This document shows, one piece after another, positions 15,939 to 25,200 of a DNA stretch of 64,000 nt (its first letter is position 1; each line of letters begins with the position of its first letter). The DNA lies in the NCBI GenBank assembly GCA_963974125.1, contig CAXBCH010000001.1, positions 124,001 to 188,000 of the forward strand, written 5' to 3'. Both the position numbers and the translations under genes were made by a program. The notes under the pieces are model-generated. The model made no database searches, was not told the DNA's origin, and saw nothing but the letters and a program-made list of their open reading frames with translations. Source of the stretch: Haliea sp963974125 (GTDB taxonomy: Bacteria; Pseudomonadota; Gammaproteobacteria; Pseudomonadales; Halieaceae).

Positions 15939-17216
15939 TTGCTGAACACCGGAGACAAGCTGGACGGCTATGTCCTCGACAACATGGAGGGGGCGGTCGA
16001 CCAGGCTGCGTTCCTGGCGCGCACCGAGACCCCGGTCGCCATCATCGGTGCACGCGGCACCGGCAAGATGTACATCGCCCGTATCCTTCACGCCCAGGCC
16101 GGTGGCGGCGCCGATACCCTGGTCGCGATTGACTGCCGCGAATTCCGCGGCCGGGATGATGCCAACCGCCGCATTCGCCAGGCCCTGCTGACTGGCGCGG
16201 GGAAAACCCTGGTTTTGAAGTCACCGCAGCTGATGAACACCGATGCCCAGCTGAAGCTGGCGCGACAAATGGCAACCCGGCTCCTTGCGGACACTGAAAA
16301 ACCCGCGTACCTGCCAGCTGTGCGTTTCGTGGCGCTGTTTCCAGACAGCCTGCAGGCGCTGGTGGCGGCAGGGGTATTGCAGCGCAAACTGGCGAGCGTG
16401 TTTGCGGCCTACCCGATTCGGGTGCCGCCAATGCGCCACCGCCAGCGGGCGATTCTGCGCTGGGCCCACAAGATTCTGTCCCAGGAATGTGCCAGCCGGA
16501 ATATAACGATCAAGGGCTTTACGCCGGAAGCAGAGCAGGCCATGCGCCAGCATCCCTGGCACGGCAATATCAGTGAAATTCGCCAGCGGGTAGTGAGGGC
16601 CCTGGAGCAGAAGCCGGGTGGGGATTGGCTGACGCCGGTGGATCTCAGGCTGTATCTGGGTGACCGGGCGAGCAGTGGTAGCCTGGAGCCACCACTGCGC
16701 ACTTTTGCCGGCGACGCCGCCGCCAGCGGTGGCTATAGTCCCAGCGCCCGCGAAGAACTGGAGCTGGTACTGGCCGAACGGGTGAACCAGCTGTTGCTGG
16801 CGCAGACACCGCTGCCCCTGGGCGCCTGGCTGGAAGACGAAATCGTCCTCGCGGCGCTGGTGCGGTATCGTGGACAACATGCCGCCAGCGCCGATTTCCT
16901 GCAGACCAGCCGCCGCAATATCGGCCGCTGGCTGCCGGCCATCAGCAGCCGTCAAGCGTCGCGCGATGGCTGCTCGCTGTGGCAGGAACCCGCGAGGCTG
17001 GTGGCGGATTGGGTGCGTGGGCTCGGCAGCGCGGGGCCGAGCCCGTTGCTCGCCGGCCAGGGCCTTCTGTTGCAGCTCCTCGAAAGCCATCGCGACGTTG
17101 CCACGGTGGAGTTGCGGGCCCGGATACTGGGCGTGTCGCGGCCCACCTATGGCAGGCGCCTGCGCGAATGGCAGGCAATGATCGCGCCCCCCGAGCAGGT
17201 AGTTGCCCATGTCTGA
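15939..17216 (+). CDS. Degenerate sigma-54-activator-like AAA+ protein with C-terminal HTH
   Basis: A 425-residue protein with an AAA+ fold: Walker A GARGTGK at 37-43, a Walker-B-like strand LVLKSPQLM lacking the acidic pair, and an activator-like C-terminal lid (PPMRHRQRAILRWAHKIL). The GAFTGA loop needed to contact sigma-54 is absent; the sequence runs from AIDCREFRG directly to DDANRRIRQALL. A Fis-type helix-turn-helix lies near the C-terminus (ARILGVSRPTYGRRLREWQ). It therefore looks like a DNA-binding relative that no longer activates sigma-54. The start is TTG, 5 bases after the nrdJb stop; no better start exists, as the next ATG would delete the N-terminus. It overlaps the following gene by 8 bases. 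Confidence 0.72.
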   Translation: MLNTGDKLDGYVLDNMEGAVDQAAFLARTETPVAIIGARGTGKMYIARILHAQAGGGADTLVAIDCREFRGRDDANRRIRQALLTGAGKTLVLKSPQLMNTDAQLKLARQMATRLLADTEKPAYLPAVRFVALFPDSLQALVAAGVLQRKLASVFAAYPIRVPPMRHRQRAILRWAHKILSQECASRNITIKGFTPEAEQAMRQHPWHGNISEIRQRVVRALEQKPGGDWLTPVDLRLYLGDRASSGSLEPPLRTFAGDAAASGGYSPSAREELELVLAERVNQLLLAQTPLPLGAWLEDEIVLAALVRYRGQHAASADFLQTSRRNIGRWLPAISSRQASRDGCSLWQEPARLVADWVRGLGSAGPSPLLAGQGLLLQLLESHRDVATVELRARILGVSRPTYGRRLREWQAMIAPPEQVVAHV

Positions 17217-17805
17217 AGCTGGTTCCGAAGCACCTGCCGGCGCTACCCCGAACCCTGCGCAGTTGGCTGCGGAGTACCGTGAACTGCTCGCGGCAGTGGA
17301 ACAGGAGCCACTGGGTTTCTCGGCCCGTCTCAACCTGCTGCTGGATCTGGCTGCGATCGTACCCTCGCGCATTGAAGGGCGCGTGCTGGGTGTACTTGCC
17401 ATCAATCCGGATTGGAAGGAGGCGGAGGTGCGGCGCTGGCTGCAACAGGATCATCTGCCCCCGCGCCCGCAACTGCAGGCGCTGGTGCGATTGCTGGTCT
17501 CGCGGCTGGGATCCGGGCATGATCCGCAGCGCTGGGAGGCGTTCCTGGTCTATGGCTCTCCCCTGGTTGCCTCCCCCGTGGAGCATCTGCTGTACCGCGA
17601 AGACCCCGGCCGCCGGGATATTGCCGCGCGGATTTTTGCCCGGCTCACGGAGCGGTACGAGATTTCCCCTGCCAGCTACGACGCCGAGGAGGTGTTTCAG
17701 CGGTGCCTGCAGTTGATGCAACAGTTCAACATTTACGAGTGGCAGGACTTTCAGGCGGGGCATATGGAGCCGTTCCGCAGCGTGCTTTTCCCCACTGAAC
17801 CCTGA
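17209..17805 (+). CDS. Conserved-looking protein of unknown function
   Basis: A 198-residue mainly helical protein with no recognised domain or signal peptide. The sequence has Arg- and Leu-rich helices (LNLLLDLAAIVPSRIEGRV; WKEAEVRRWLQQDH; HDPQRWEAFLVYGSPL). The ATG at 17209 overlaps the stop of the AAA+ gene as ATGTCTGA, and an AGG triplet sits 9 bases upstream. A TTG at 17203 is an alternative. Its place between the AAA+ protein and the chemosensory operon suggests a linked function with either, but nothing in the sequence decides this. Confidence 0.6.
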   Translation: MSEAGSEAPAGATPNPAQLAAEYRELLAAVEQEPLGFSARLNLLLDLAAIVPSRIEGRVLGVLAINPDWKEAEVRRWLQQDHLPPRPQLQALVRLLVSRLGSGHDPQRWEAFLVYGSPLVASPVEHLLYREDPGRRDIAARIFARLTERYEISPASYDAEEVFQRCLQLMQQFNIYEWQDFQAGHMEPFRSVLFPTEP

Positions 17806-17847
17806 GTCGGCGCCTTGCGTGCAATTCGGGAAAATGGCAAATAGTAC

Positions 17848-17874
17848 TTGCAGAGCCAGCTCGACTACTAAAAT
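17848..17874 (+). promoter_or_regulatory. Candidate sigma-70 promoter before the chemosensory operon
   Basis: TTGCAG (17848-17853) and TAAAAT (17869-17874) resemble -35 and -10 elements, though the 15-bp spacer is short. They lie in the only sizeable gap upstream of the response regulator gene, about 30 bp before its ATG. Confidence 0.35.
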
Positions 17875-17906
17875 ACTGTCACCTGTGCCAAGGGACGAGG
17901 ACGATA

Positions 17907-18317
17907 ATGAGCGAACAGTCAGAAGACCAGGACATCAGCGGCATTCGCGTCGCGATTGTCGATGACGCCAAAACCATCCGCATGATGATGTCGCACACTC
18001 TGAAGCAGATGGGCTGTGAGGTCGAAACTGCGGAAGACGGTTACAAGGCACTGGCGCTGTTGCGACGGTTCAGGCCTGACATCGTGTTTCTGGATATCAG
18101 CATGCCGGAACTGGATGGCTACCAGACCTGCAGCCTGATCCGTCATGGTGAGGATACCCGCGACCTGCCGGTGGTTCTGCTGTCATCATCGGATGGGGTA
18201 TTCGACATCGCCCGAGGCCAGGCCCGGGGCGCCACGGCCCATGTCAGCAAGATTCCCCCGGATCCTGTTTTGCGCCAGCTTATCTACGAGAATACGCGGG
18301 CGAGTGAGGTGGCATAA
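17907..18317 (+). CDS. Single-domain response regulator, PilG/PilH-like
   Basis: A 136-residue CheY-fold receiver with acidic pair D19-D20, phospho-acceptor D63 (VFLDISMPELDG), a serine at the switch position (LLSSSDG) and lysine K115. The usual K-P-F turn is altered to SKIPPDP, so the region after the conserved lysine is unusual. It is the first gene of a chemosensory operon followed by CheW-, receptor- and CheA-like genes. This matches the pilG-pilH-pilI-pilJ-pilL order of twitching motility systems, here with one regulator instead of two. Downstream partners are likely type IV pilus motors or cAMP enzymes, as in Pseudomonas; that is inference. Confidence 0.85.
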   Translation: MSEQSEDQDISGIRVAIVDDAKTIRMMMSHTLKQMGCEVETAEDGYKALALLRRFRPDIVFLDISMPELDGYQTCSLIRHGEDTRDLPVVLLSSSDGVFDIARGQARGATAHVSKIPPDPVLRQLIYENTRASEVA

Positions 18318-18878
18318 ATGACGGCCGCCTTTGCCGCGCTGCTGGACCTGCAGGCACGTTATGCCAGCGCTGGATCTGCCCTGCCCCCGACGTCGCCCGA
18401 GCCAGAATACTGGCGTGGAGCGCTTGTCGGCATTGCCGGCACACCGCTGCTGATCGCGGCCGGCGATATGGAAGCGGTGATTGCCGTCCCTGCCCTGACG
18501 GTGATCCCCGGTACCCGCAATTGGGTACTGGGCATTGCCAGCCACCACGGTGAGCTGTTGCCGATTTATTGTGGTGACAGCCTGTTCGGCCAACGCCTGT
18601 CCCCGGGACGACGGCGGGAGTACTGCCTGGTCATCAAGCGGTCCGGGTTTCACGCCGGCATTACGCTGAGCCGGGTAGAGGGCAATATCACCCTGCTCAT
18701 GGAGCAGCGTGACCCCGAGACCAGCCTGGATGGCCCCCTTGCAACCTGCTGTGACGGCGGGTTCTGGCAGGGTGAACGTTTTTTGGGACTGCTCGATGTC
18801 ACCCGGCTGGCAACAGACAGCGCACTTTCAGACACGGCTGCACGGCCGGAAGCCATTGCCGAGGATTCAGCACAATGA
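18318..18878 (+). CDS. CheW-like adaptor, PilI-like
   Basis: A 186-residue CheW-domain protein immediately downstream of the receiver gene, with its ATG adjoining the previous stop codon. The beta-rich core shows the CheW pattern of two five-stranded barrels (TPLLIAAGDMEAVI, then VIPGTRNWVLGIASHHGELLP, where the GI...G..L segment is the hallmark). PilI-type proteins couple the receptor to the CheA-like kinase. Its stop overlaps the receptor gene start by 4 bases (ATGA at 18875-18878), implying coupling. The N-terminal 35 residues are a non-conserved extension. Confidence 0.85.
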   Translation: MTAAFAALLDLQARYASAGSALPPTSPEPEYWRGALVGIAGTPLLIAAGDMEAVIAVPALTVIPGTRNWVLGIASHHGELLPIYCGDSLFGQRLSPGRRREYCLVIKRSGFHAGITLSRVEGNITLLMEQRDPETSLDGPLATCCDGGFWQGERFLGLLDVTRLATDSALSDTAARPEAIAEDSAQ

Positions 18879-20113
18879 GCCAGACATCTCCCTCCCTTCC
18901 CCTGGCTGCGGGCCTTGCCGCTCTCGGCGCGGGATTGCTGGGCTGTATTGCCGGCCTGGCGATCGCGCTGGGCAGTGTTGCCGAAGCCTCCGGTGTGCGC
19001 GGGCTGCTGCTTGTGGTGATCGCGGTGCTGGTGCTGTTGCTGGTAGTCGCCGGCCTCTTGCTGTGGCAGGCCCGGGGCAACACGGGTGGCGCGGCTGCCT
19101 CTGCGGGCATCAGCAGTGCCCTGGACCGGCTCGCCGAGGGTGACCTCACCGGGGTTGCGAGCAGTGATTCGCCAGCGACGGCGGTTATTGCAGAGCAGCT
19201 CAACACGGCGCTTGAACGTCAGCGGGAGCTGGTGGCCAATATTCGCAGTCCCTTTGAAGGACTGGTGACCGAGTTGCATAAACTCGGCAAAAACAGCGGC
19301 AACAGCTGCGAGCTCAGTGCCGTCCTGGCCCGCGAGCTGCAGGACGCGAGTGCATCCCTGGCGCAGGATGTGCGCGGTGCCGACAATTTGACTACGGTAA
19401 GCCAGCAGGCCCGGGAGGCAATGACCCAGCATCGCCACCTGGTGAATCGGGGGCAGGGCCTTGCTGCAGAGATGTCCAGGGCTTCCTCGGATGTGCGCGA
19501 ATCGATCCAGGGGACATCGAAATCAGCCAAGCGCCAGGGCGAGCTGATCCAGTCAGTCACCACGGCGGCAGAGTACATCCAGTCCCTGAATACCAAGATA
19601 TCGGTGGTTGCGATCAATACCCGGATCGAGGCTGAGCGCGCCGGCGAACACGGCAGGCCGTTCCTGGGTATCGCCGAGGCCATCGGTGACCTGCTGCGGG
19701 AAGCAGAGGAGGAAGGGCGCAAGATTACCAGCGAAGTCCGCCTGCTGCAGAACCTCTCGGCGGAAAACCTCAACAGCCTTGAACATACGGTGGGGGCCGT
19801 GGTGACCGTCCTCGATTTCGTTGAGCGTATTGATGGTGTGCTCGAGGACATAAGCCGGGGTGCCGGGAAAATGCTGGACATGGTCGACTCCATGGGCACC
19901 ACAACAGTGCAATCTGCGGAAGCCGTGCGCAGGATGAATGCCCTGCTCAACAGTGTCCGGGAGCAAAATCGCGGTCTCAGTGACAGCGCCGGCCTGGTGC
20001 AGCAGGGAGTCGCGGCCCTGCAGCAGACGCTCTCCACCCTGGGCCGCAGTCTGGCCAGATTCCGTATAGATGGCCACGGCTCTGCAACTGCCGGCAGCGT
20101 TGCGGATGTCTGA
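18875..20113 (+). CDS. Methyl-accepting chemotaxis-type receptor, PilJ-like, without sensor domain
   Basis: A 412-residue receptor. Two transmembrane helices lie close together near the N-terminus (about residues 10-31 and 40-61) with only some 8-10 residues between them, so there is no periplasmic ligand-binding domain. A HAMP-like helix and a long coiled-coil follow; the signalling tip is VVAINTRIEAERAGEHGRPF, matching the MCP hairpin. Pseudomonas PilJ is about 680 residues and has PilJ sensor modules that are missing here. It should sense through membrane, pilin or cytoplasmic cues. No CheR- or CheB-like gene follows, so methylation-based adaptation is not evident. It overlaps its neighbours on both sides. 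Confidence 0.85.
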   Translation: MSQTSPSLPLAAGLAALGAGLLGCIAGLAIALGSVAEASGVRGLLLVVIAVLVLLLVVAGLLLWQARGNTGGAAASAGISSALDRLAEGDLTGVASSDSPATAVIAEQLNTALERQRELVANIRSPFEGLVTELHKLGKNSGNSCELSAVLARELQDASASLAQDVRGADNLTTVSQQAREAMTQHRHLVNRGQGLAAEMSRASSDVRESIQGTSKSAKRQGELIQSVTTAAEYIQSLNTKISVVAINTRIEAERAGEHGRPFLGIAEAIGDLLREAEEEGRKITSEVRLLQNLSAENLNSLEHTVGAVVTVLDFVERIDGVLEDISRGAGKMLDMVDSMGTTTVQSAEAVRRMNALLNSVREQNRGLSDSAGLVQQGVAALQQTLSTLGRSLARFRIDGHGSATAGSVADV

Positions 20114-22238
20114 GCAGTTGCCAGCCCGGCCAGCTGCCGGGTCCATTGACATTATCGGGCTGCGCAGCCTGTTGCCGCCGCTGTTGGCGTCGATGGAGCA
20201 GGTGGAAACCGGCCTGATCGGCTACAGTCGGGATACCACCGGCAAACAGCCGCTGCTGGAATCCCTGTGGGCTGTGCACCACATCACCGCAGCCCTGGGT
20301 GCGCTCAGGCTGCACAAGGCAGAAATGCTGGCGCTGGAGTTGGAGCGCGGTTTCCTGCGGCTGTTGCGCGAGCAGGTGGTTGCCGAGCGCCGCAACTTGA
20401 CCATGGGCGGGTTGATGCGGGCCATCAAGACGCTGCCGGCCTATCTGGACCATGTCCAGCGAGTACGTATCGACACGGGCAGGGGTCTGGAACCCTGCGT
20501 CAACAACCTCCGCCGCTGGGAAGGTGAGCGCGTGCGGCCGCGGGCACTCTTCTTCTACATGCAGTTGCCGGAGGGGTGTGGCATCAGTGGCGGCGCCCCG
20601 GAGCCCGTTGCCGAAACCATTCGTCGCAGTGCGGATGTATTGCTGGCACCCTATCTGCAGGGCGCAAAATCTGTCCTCGGCCCCAACCAGAACCTGGACA
20701 GCGTGCGTACCGTCGCACGCATCGCACACAAGATGCACAGCCTTTTCCGCGGCACAGTACAGGAGAGGTTCTGGCTCCTGCTGGTTGGACTGTGTGAGGC
20801 TATTGCCGCCGAGCTGGTGGAACCGGATGAATGCGTGGCGCAGATCTTCAAGGCCGGCGCGTTCATGATCAAGTATGCGCGTGAACACGGCAGTGCCGCG
20901 GATCCCGCGATGGACTACGACAGTTACCTGCAGCAAATGCTCTACTACATGGCTTCCTGCCGGGCCCGGCCCCTGTACGTAGGCCACATCTGGCAGGTTT
21001 ATGGCATCGACGACAGCACACTCGACAATGCCGAGCGGGGTCTTATCCACAACGATGCCCTGATCGCCGCGCTGGAGGGTGCACGCTCCATGCTCAACGG
21101 CCTGGTGGATCGGCTGCAGGCCGCAGATCTTCTGGCGGCCATTGCGGGCAGCTCCGAACCGCTGGCCGATGCCGCCGCGGTTATCGAGGATATCCGCCTG
21201 CGCTTGATAGCGGCGGAAGAGATCGATCATGCGGAGGATATGCAAGCTGCCAGCGACCTGCTGCTGCAGCTGTTCAGCGGCCGTTTCAGCGACAATGAGC
21301 GGCGCGGCACGCAGGTGGTCATGACGATCGCCAGGGCGATGGTTGACACCGAGATAGCACTCTCCAACAGGCTCCGCCACAACGGTTTCATCCCGCCCGA
21401 AGTAACGGCGTTTGACCACCTTGAAGGGCTGGTTGCGACTACCTGCAAGCAGTTGACGCAGATCCAGGACCAGTTGCAGCAGTCCCGGGATCCGCAAGCC
21501 CTGACAGCCTGTTGCGAGACATTGGCGGGAATCGTGGAGGCTCTGGCCTTTGCCCGTCTGGTACGGGAAACCACGGTGGCGAGCGCCTGTCTTGACTGGC
21601 TGCGGGGCGCAGGCAGCAGTGGTGAAGCGGCCGCAGATACGGCGCAGTTGCGCACTCTGGCTGACGCCCTGGTGTGGCTCACTCTCTACCTGGAGCGGCG
21701 CCTGCTGGATCCGGTGGTGGACCCCCTGGTGTTATTGGAGACAGCGGAACAGCATGCATCCCGGCTTGCCGCGGCAGCCCCGGCAGCCCCGCAACCCGGC
21801 CTGCCGGCAATGTCTCCGGCGCAGGGCGAGCCGCCGGAGGCAGCCGCGTCGACGGGGGAAAATATCCCGGAGGAGTTTCGGCAGGTCTTCCTGGAAGAGT
21901 CGGCGCAGATCATCGAGCGCTTGCAGGCCCTGGTACCAGCGTGGGCGGCTGGCGCTTTGAAGGACGAGCAGCTGCGGGAGATTCGCCGTCACTTCCACAC
22001 CTTCAAGGGCAACGGCAATGCCGTGGGCCTCTACACCCTGGCAGAGCTCGGACGCGATGTGCAGGACATGCTGGACCGGGTGCTGGAAAGTCCGGGGCCG
22101 GTTGCCACCGAACTACCTGCGCTGCTGCGCGAGCTTGTCGCTGCCCTGCCTGAGCTGGTAGCCACTTGCGGTGGTGCCGGTGACTTCAATGAAGCTACTG
22201 TGCGCGGCCTTCGCAGCCGTTGCGCTGGTTTGCGGTAG
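20106..22238 (+). CDS. ChpA-like N-terminal half: Hpt-domain protein
   Basis: A 710-residue protein made mainly of alpha-helical Hpt-like modules. One intact histidine phosphotransfer motif is H631-T-F-K-G near the C-terminus (HFHTFKGNGNAVGL); earlier modules look degenerate. It corresponds to the N-terminal Hpt region of the very long ChpA/PilL kinase, here encoded separately from the catalytic half. The start at 20106 overlaps the receptor stop as ATGTCTGA, the same junction seen at 17209. The upstream in-frame ATG at 20070 would add 12 residues. The stop TAG at 22236-22238 overlaps the Shine-Dalgarno of the next gene, so the break looks organised, not accidental. Confidence 0.8.
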   Translation: MSEQLPARPAAGSIDIIGLRSLLPPLLASMEQVETGLIGYSRDTTGKQPLLESLWAVHHITAALGALRLHKAEMLALELERGFLRLLREQVVAERRNLTMGGLMRAIKTLPAYLDHVQRVRIDTGRGLEPCVNNLRRWEGERVRPRALFFYMQLPEGCGISGGAPEPVAETIRRSADVLLAPYLQGAKSVLGPNQNLDSVRTVARIAHKMHSLFRGTVQERFWLLLVGLCEAIAAELVEPDECVAQIFKAGAFMIKYAREHGSAADPAMDYDSYLQQMLYYMASCRARPLYVGHIWQVYGIDDSTLDNAERGLIHNDALIAALEGARSMLNGLVDRLQAADLLAAIAGSSEPLADAAAVIEDIRLRLIAAEEIDHAEDMQAASDLLLQLFSGRFSDNERRGTQVVMTIARAMVDTEIALSNRLRHNGFIPPEVTAFDHLEGLVATTCKQLTQIQDQLQQSRDPQALTACCETLAGIVEALAFARLVRETTVASACLDWLRGAGSSGEAAADTAQLRTLADALVWLTLYLERRLLDPVVDPLVLLETAEQHASRLAAAAPAAPQPGLPAMSPAQGEPPEAAASTGENIPEEFRQVFLEESAQIIERLQALVPAWAAGALKDEQLREIRRHFHTFKGNGNAVGLYTLAELGRDVQDMLDRVLESPGPVATELPALLRELVAALPELVATCGGAGDFNEATVRGLRSRCAGLR

Positions 22239-22249
22239 AGGCGGCGCAG

Positions 22250-25200
22250 ATGGAGGGGACAGACGTGGATTCGACGCCCGACGCAATTTTGGCAGAGCCC
22301 TGGGCCCAGGAACTGCTGGAGCAGTGGGGAGAGCACGCATTGCACTGGCTGCTGGCCCGGCGTCTGGATGAGCCGGAGGAGAAGGTCTTCGCCCTGGCCC
22401 GCGACCGCCTGCAGAGAACCAGCGCGACACTGACGGAAGAGGAGGTTCATCTTGGCTCGCGCCACATGCTGGGAGGTGTTGTGGCAGATGACCTGGCAGA
22501 CTTCATTGATGAAGAAATCGTCCTGACCTCGGTTGATGATTCCCGGGGGATCTACGGCAATCAGCAGCGCGACGGCGAGCCCAGGCTGGAGGGCATCAGG
22601 CATGAATTCATCGCTGTGCGCCATGTACACGCAGATAGCCGGGACCCCCGGGAAACTGACCTCAGCCACCTGGAGGGTGTCGACCTGCTGAATCTCGGAC
22701 CGCCACCGGTGATACTGTATGCGGATGCGGTCGATCAGGAAGCGGAGTTGGCCGCTGCCGTCGCCGCCGCGGATTCCCGGGCCGGCAGCGACGAAGCGCC
22801 CCCTGCCAGCGAAAGTCCGACATCAACCCTGGCCGGGGAGCCCGGGCCTGAGCCTGAGCCTGAGCTGCCGCCGGAGCCTGTGCCCGAGCCGGAGCCTGCG
22901 CCCGAACCTGCGCCCGAACCTGAGCCCGAACCTGAGCCCGAGCCGGCGATCTTCCAGGTCGAAACCGAGACCCCGGAGCCAGCCCCGGAGCCTGCGCCGG
23001 CCGCCCTGGATGCGGCAACCGCAGACCTGTCCTGGTGCGTGCCAAGCGACATCACGTTCAACTTCAGCACCCGCGGCGGCAGCGAACTGTTCCAGGATTT
23101 CCTCGATGCGTTTATCGAGGAAGCAGGCATGGAGCTGGAGAAGCTGGAAGATGCCATCGGTGCCTGGGAGCGGGATCCCGCCGGAGTTGAGGCGCCGAAG
23201 ACGGTGTCCCGGGTTCTGCATACGCTGAAGGGCATCGCCAAGGGTGTTGGCCTGCAGCGCTACGGTACGCTGATCCACAATTTCGAGACGCTGCTGGATC
23301 GTCTCCCCTGCCCGCCGGGCGACGAGCAGCAGTTCTTCCGTATCGTCAATGGGTGGCTGGATGCCGCGGTGCGGGGCTACGACCATATCCAGGCTTCCCG
23401 CCTTGACGTTGCCAGCGAATTGCCGACGCAGGGTGGCGCCCCTGCACCCGGAGCCACCGCGCCAGCGTCAGCGGCTCCGCAGCTGCAACCGCTGGCAGCA
23501 AGCGATCGTCGCGAAGACAAACAGATTGCCGATGCAGGCGCCCAGGCTTTGGGCGCGCAGCAAACCATACGCATCAGCCCCGACGCCCTGGACTACCTGC
23601 TCAACCTCGGCAACGAAGTGCAGAAGCTCGGTGTGCGTGCCTCGCAGAGCACCCTGCAGAGCAAGCGTGCCACCGGCGAGCTGTTGGGCCGTCTCGGCTC
23701 CCTGCGGACCCACATCGGCAGGATATCCGACCGCGCCCTGCTCAGCGTGACAGCCCATGGCGGTCCGCCCAGCAGCAATCTCGATGCGCTGGAAATGGAC
23801 CAGTACTCCGACATGCACGAGGCAGCCAGTATCCTGCGCGAGGCGGTGGACGATCTCGATGAGCTGGCCCGCCTTGCCAGCCGCCACACCTCTGCCGCGG
23901 AAGTGCTGTTGAAGCAGCAGGCGGGCATGGTCGGTACCCTGGGGTCTTCCATCCGCGCGGCTCGGGTGGTGCCAGTGTCCCGCTTGATGCCGGGCCTGCG
24001 CCGTATCGTCCGCACCGTCAGTGCCGAGTTGGGCAAGGCCGTGATCTTCCGGGTCGTGAACGAGGCCGGCAAGCTGGACCGCGACAGTCACGCCTGCTGC
24101 CAGATCATACTCGAGCACATGGTGCGCAACGCTCTCGACCACGGTATCGAAGCCCCCGGCGAGCGCGTCGCTGCCGGCAAGCCCGACACGGGCGTGATCA
24201 GTATCGATGTCCGCAAGCAGGGCCCGGACTACGTTATCTCCCTGAGCGATGACGGTCGCGGCATCGATCCCCAGCGGATGCGGGAGCAGGCCCGCAAGAA
24301 AGGCCTGGACCTGGATCCCGACAGCCTCACCGACCGGGAAGCACAGCGCCTGATATTCCATCGCGGTTTCTCCACCGCGGCGGTGGTCAGCGAGATCTCC
24401 GGGCGCGGTGTCGGCATGGACATCGTGCTCGGTGAACTGCAACGAATCGGTGGCGATATCGAGATAGAGTCCCGGCCCGGCCGCGGCAGTACTTTCCGGA
24501 TTCGTATCCCCTCCAATATCAGCGTCAATGGCGCCCTCCTGGTCACAGTCGCCGATACGGCCTACGCGATTCCCTTCGACGGCTTGATCGGTGTCGAACA
24601 TGTTCCGGTGGCGGAGTTTCTGGAAGCGGTTGAACAGCGTGCGCAGCTGCCCCTGCTGGGCCGGCGCTGTGAACCTTCCTACCTGGGGGCCCTGTGCTCT
24701 GGCAGCCCCCTGCCCGACCGGGACCATTGGGGGGCCACGGTACCGGTCATCATCGCCGGCAGCGAACAGCGCTACATGGCGATTGCGGTTGACCGGGTCG
24801 AGCAGGCCCTGGAGCTGGTAATACGCTCCCTCGGCAGCCAGTTCGCAAATCTGCCCTGGGTGGCCGGAGGCACCACCAGTGCCGACGGTCGCGCGATTGT
24901 AGCTCTGAACCTCAATCTGCTGGTGAGCAGCGAGCCGCAACAGGGGCTGGCCTCACTGGCGCTGGAGCCGGTAGCCGATGTCAATCTGCTGGTGATGGTG
25001 GTCGATGACTCCCGCACTCAGCGCATGGTCGCCACCAGCCAATTGCAGGGCCTGGGCCTGGAGACCATCACCGCGGAAAACGGCCTCGCCGCGATGGAGC
25101 TGCTGGCCAGTTCCCATCGACTGCCGGACGTCATCCTGCTGGATATTGAAATGCCGGTGAAAGATGGCATCCAGACTTTGCGCGAGATTCGCCGCTCGGA

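Noticed and set aside
22220..22250. Frameshift pseudogene explanation for the split ChpA
   Set aside because: The second gene has a proper Shine-Dalgarno 8 bases from ATG 22250 and good codon use from the start. A sequencing error remains possible but is not needed.
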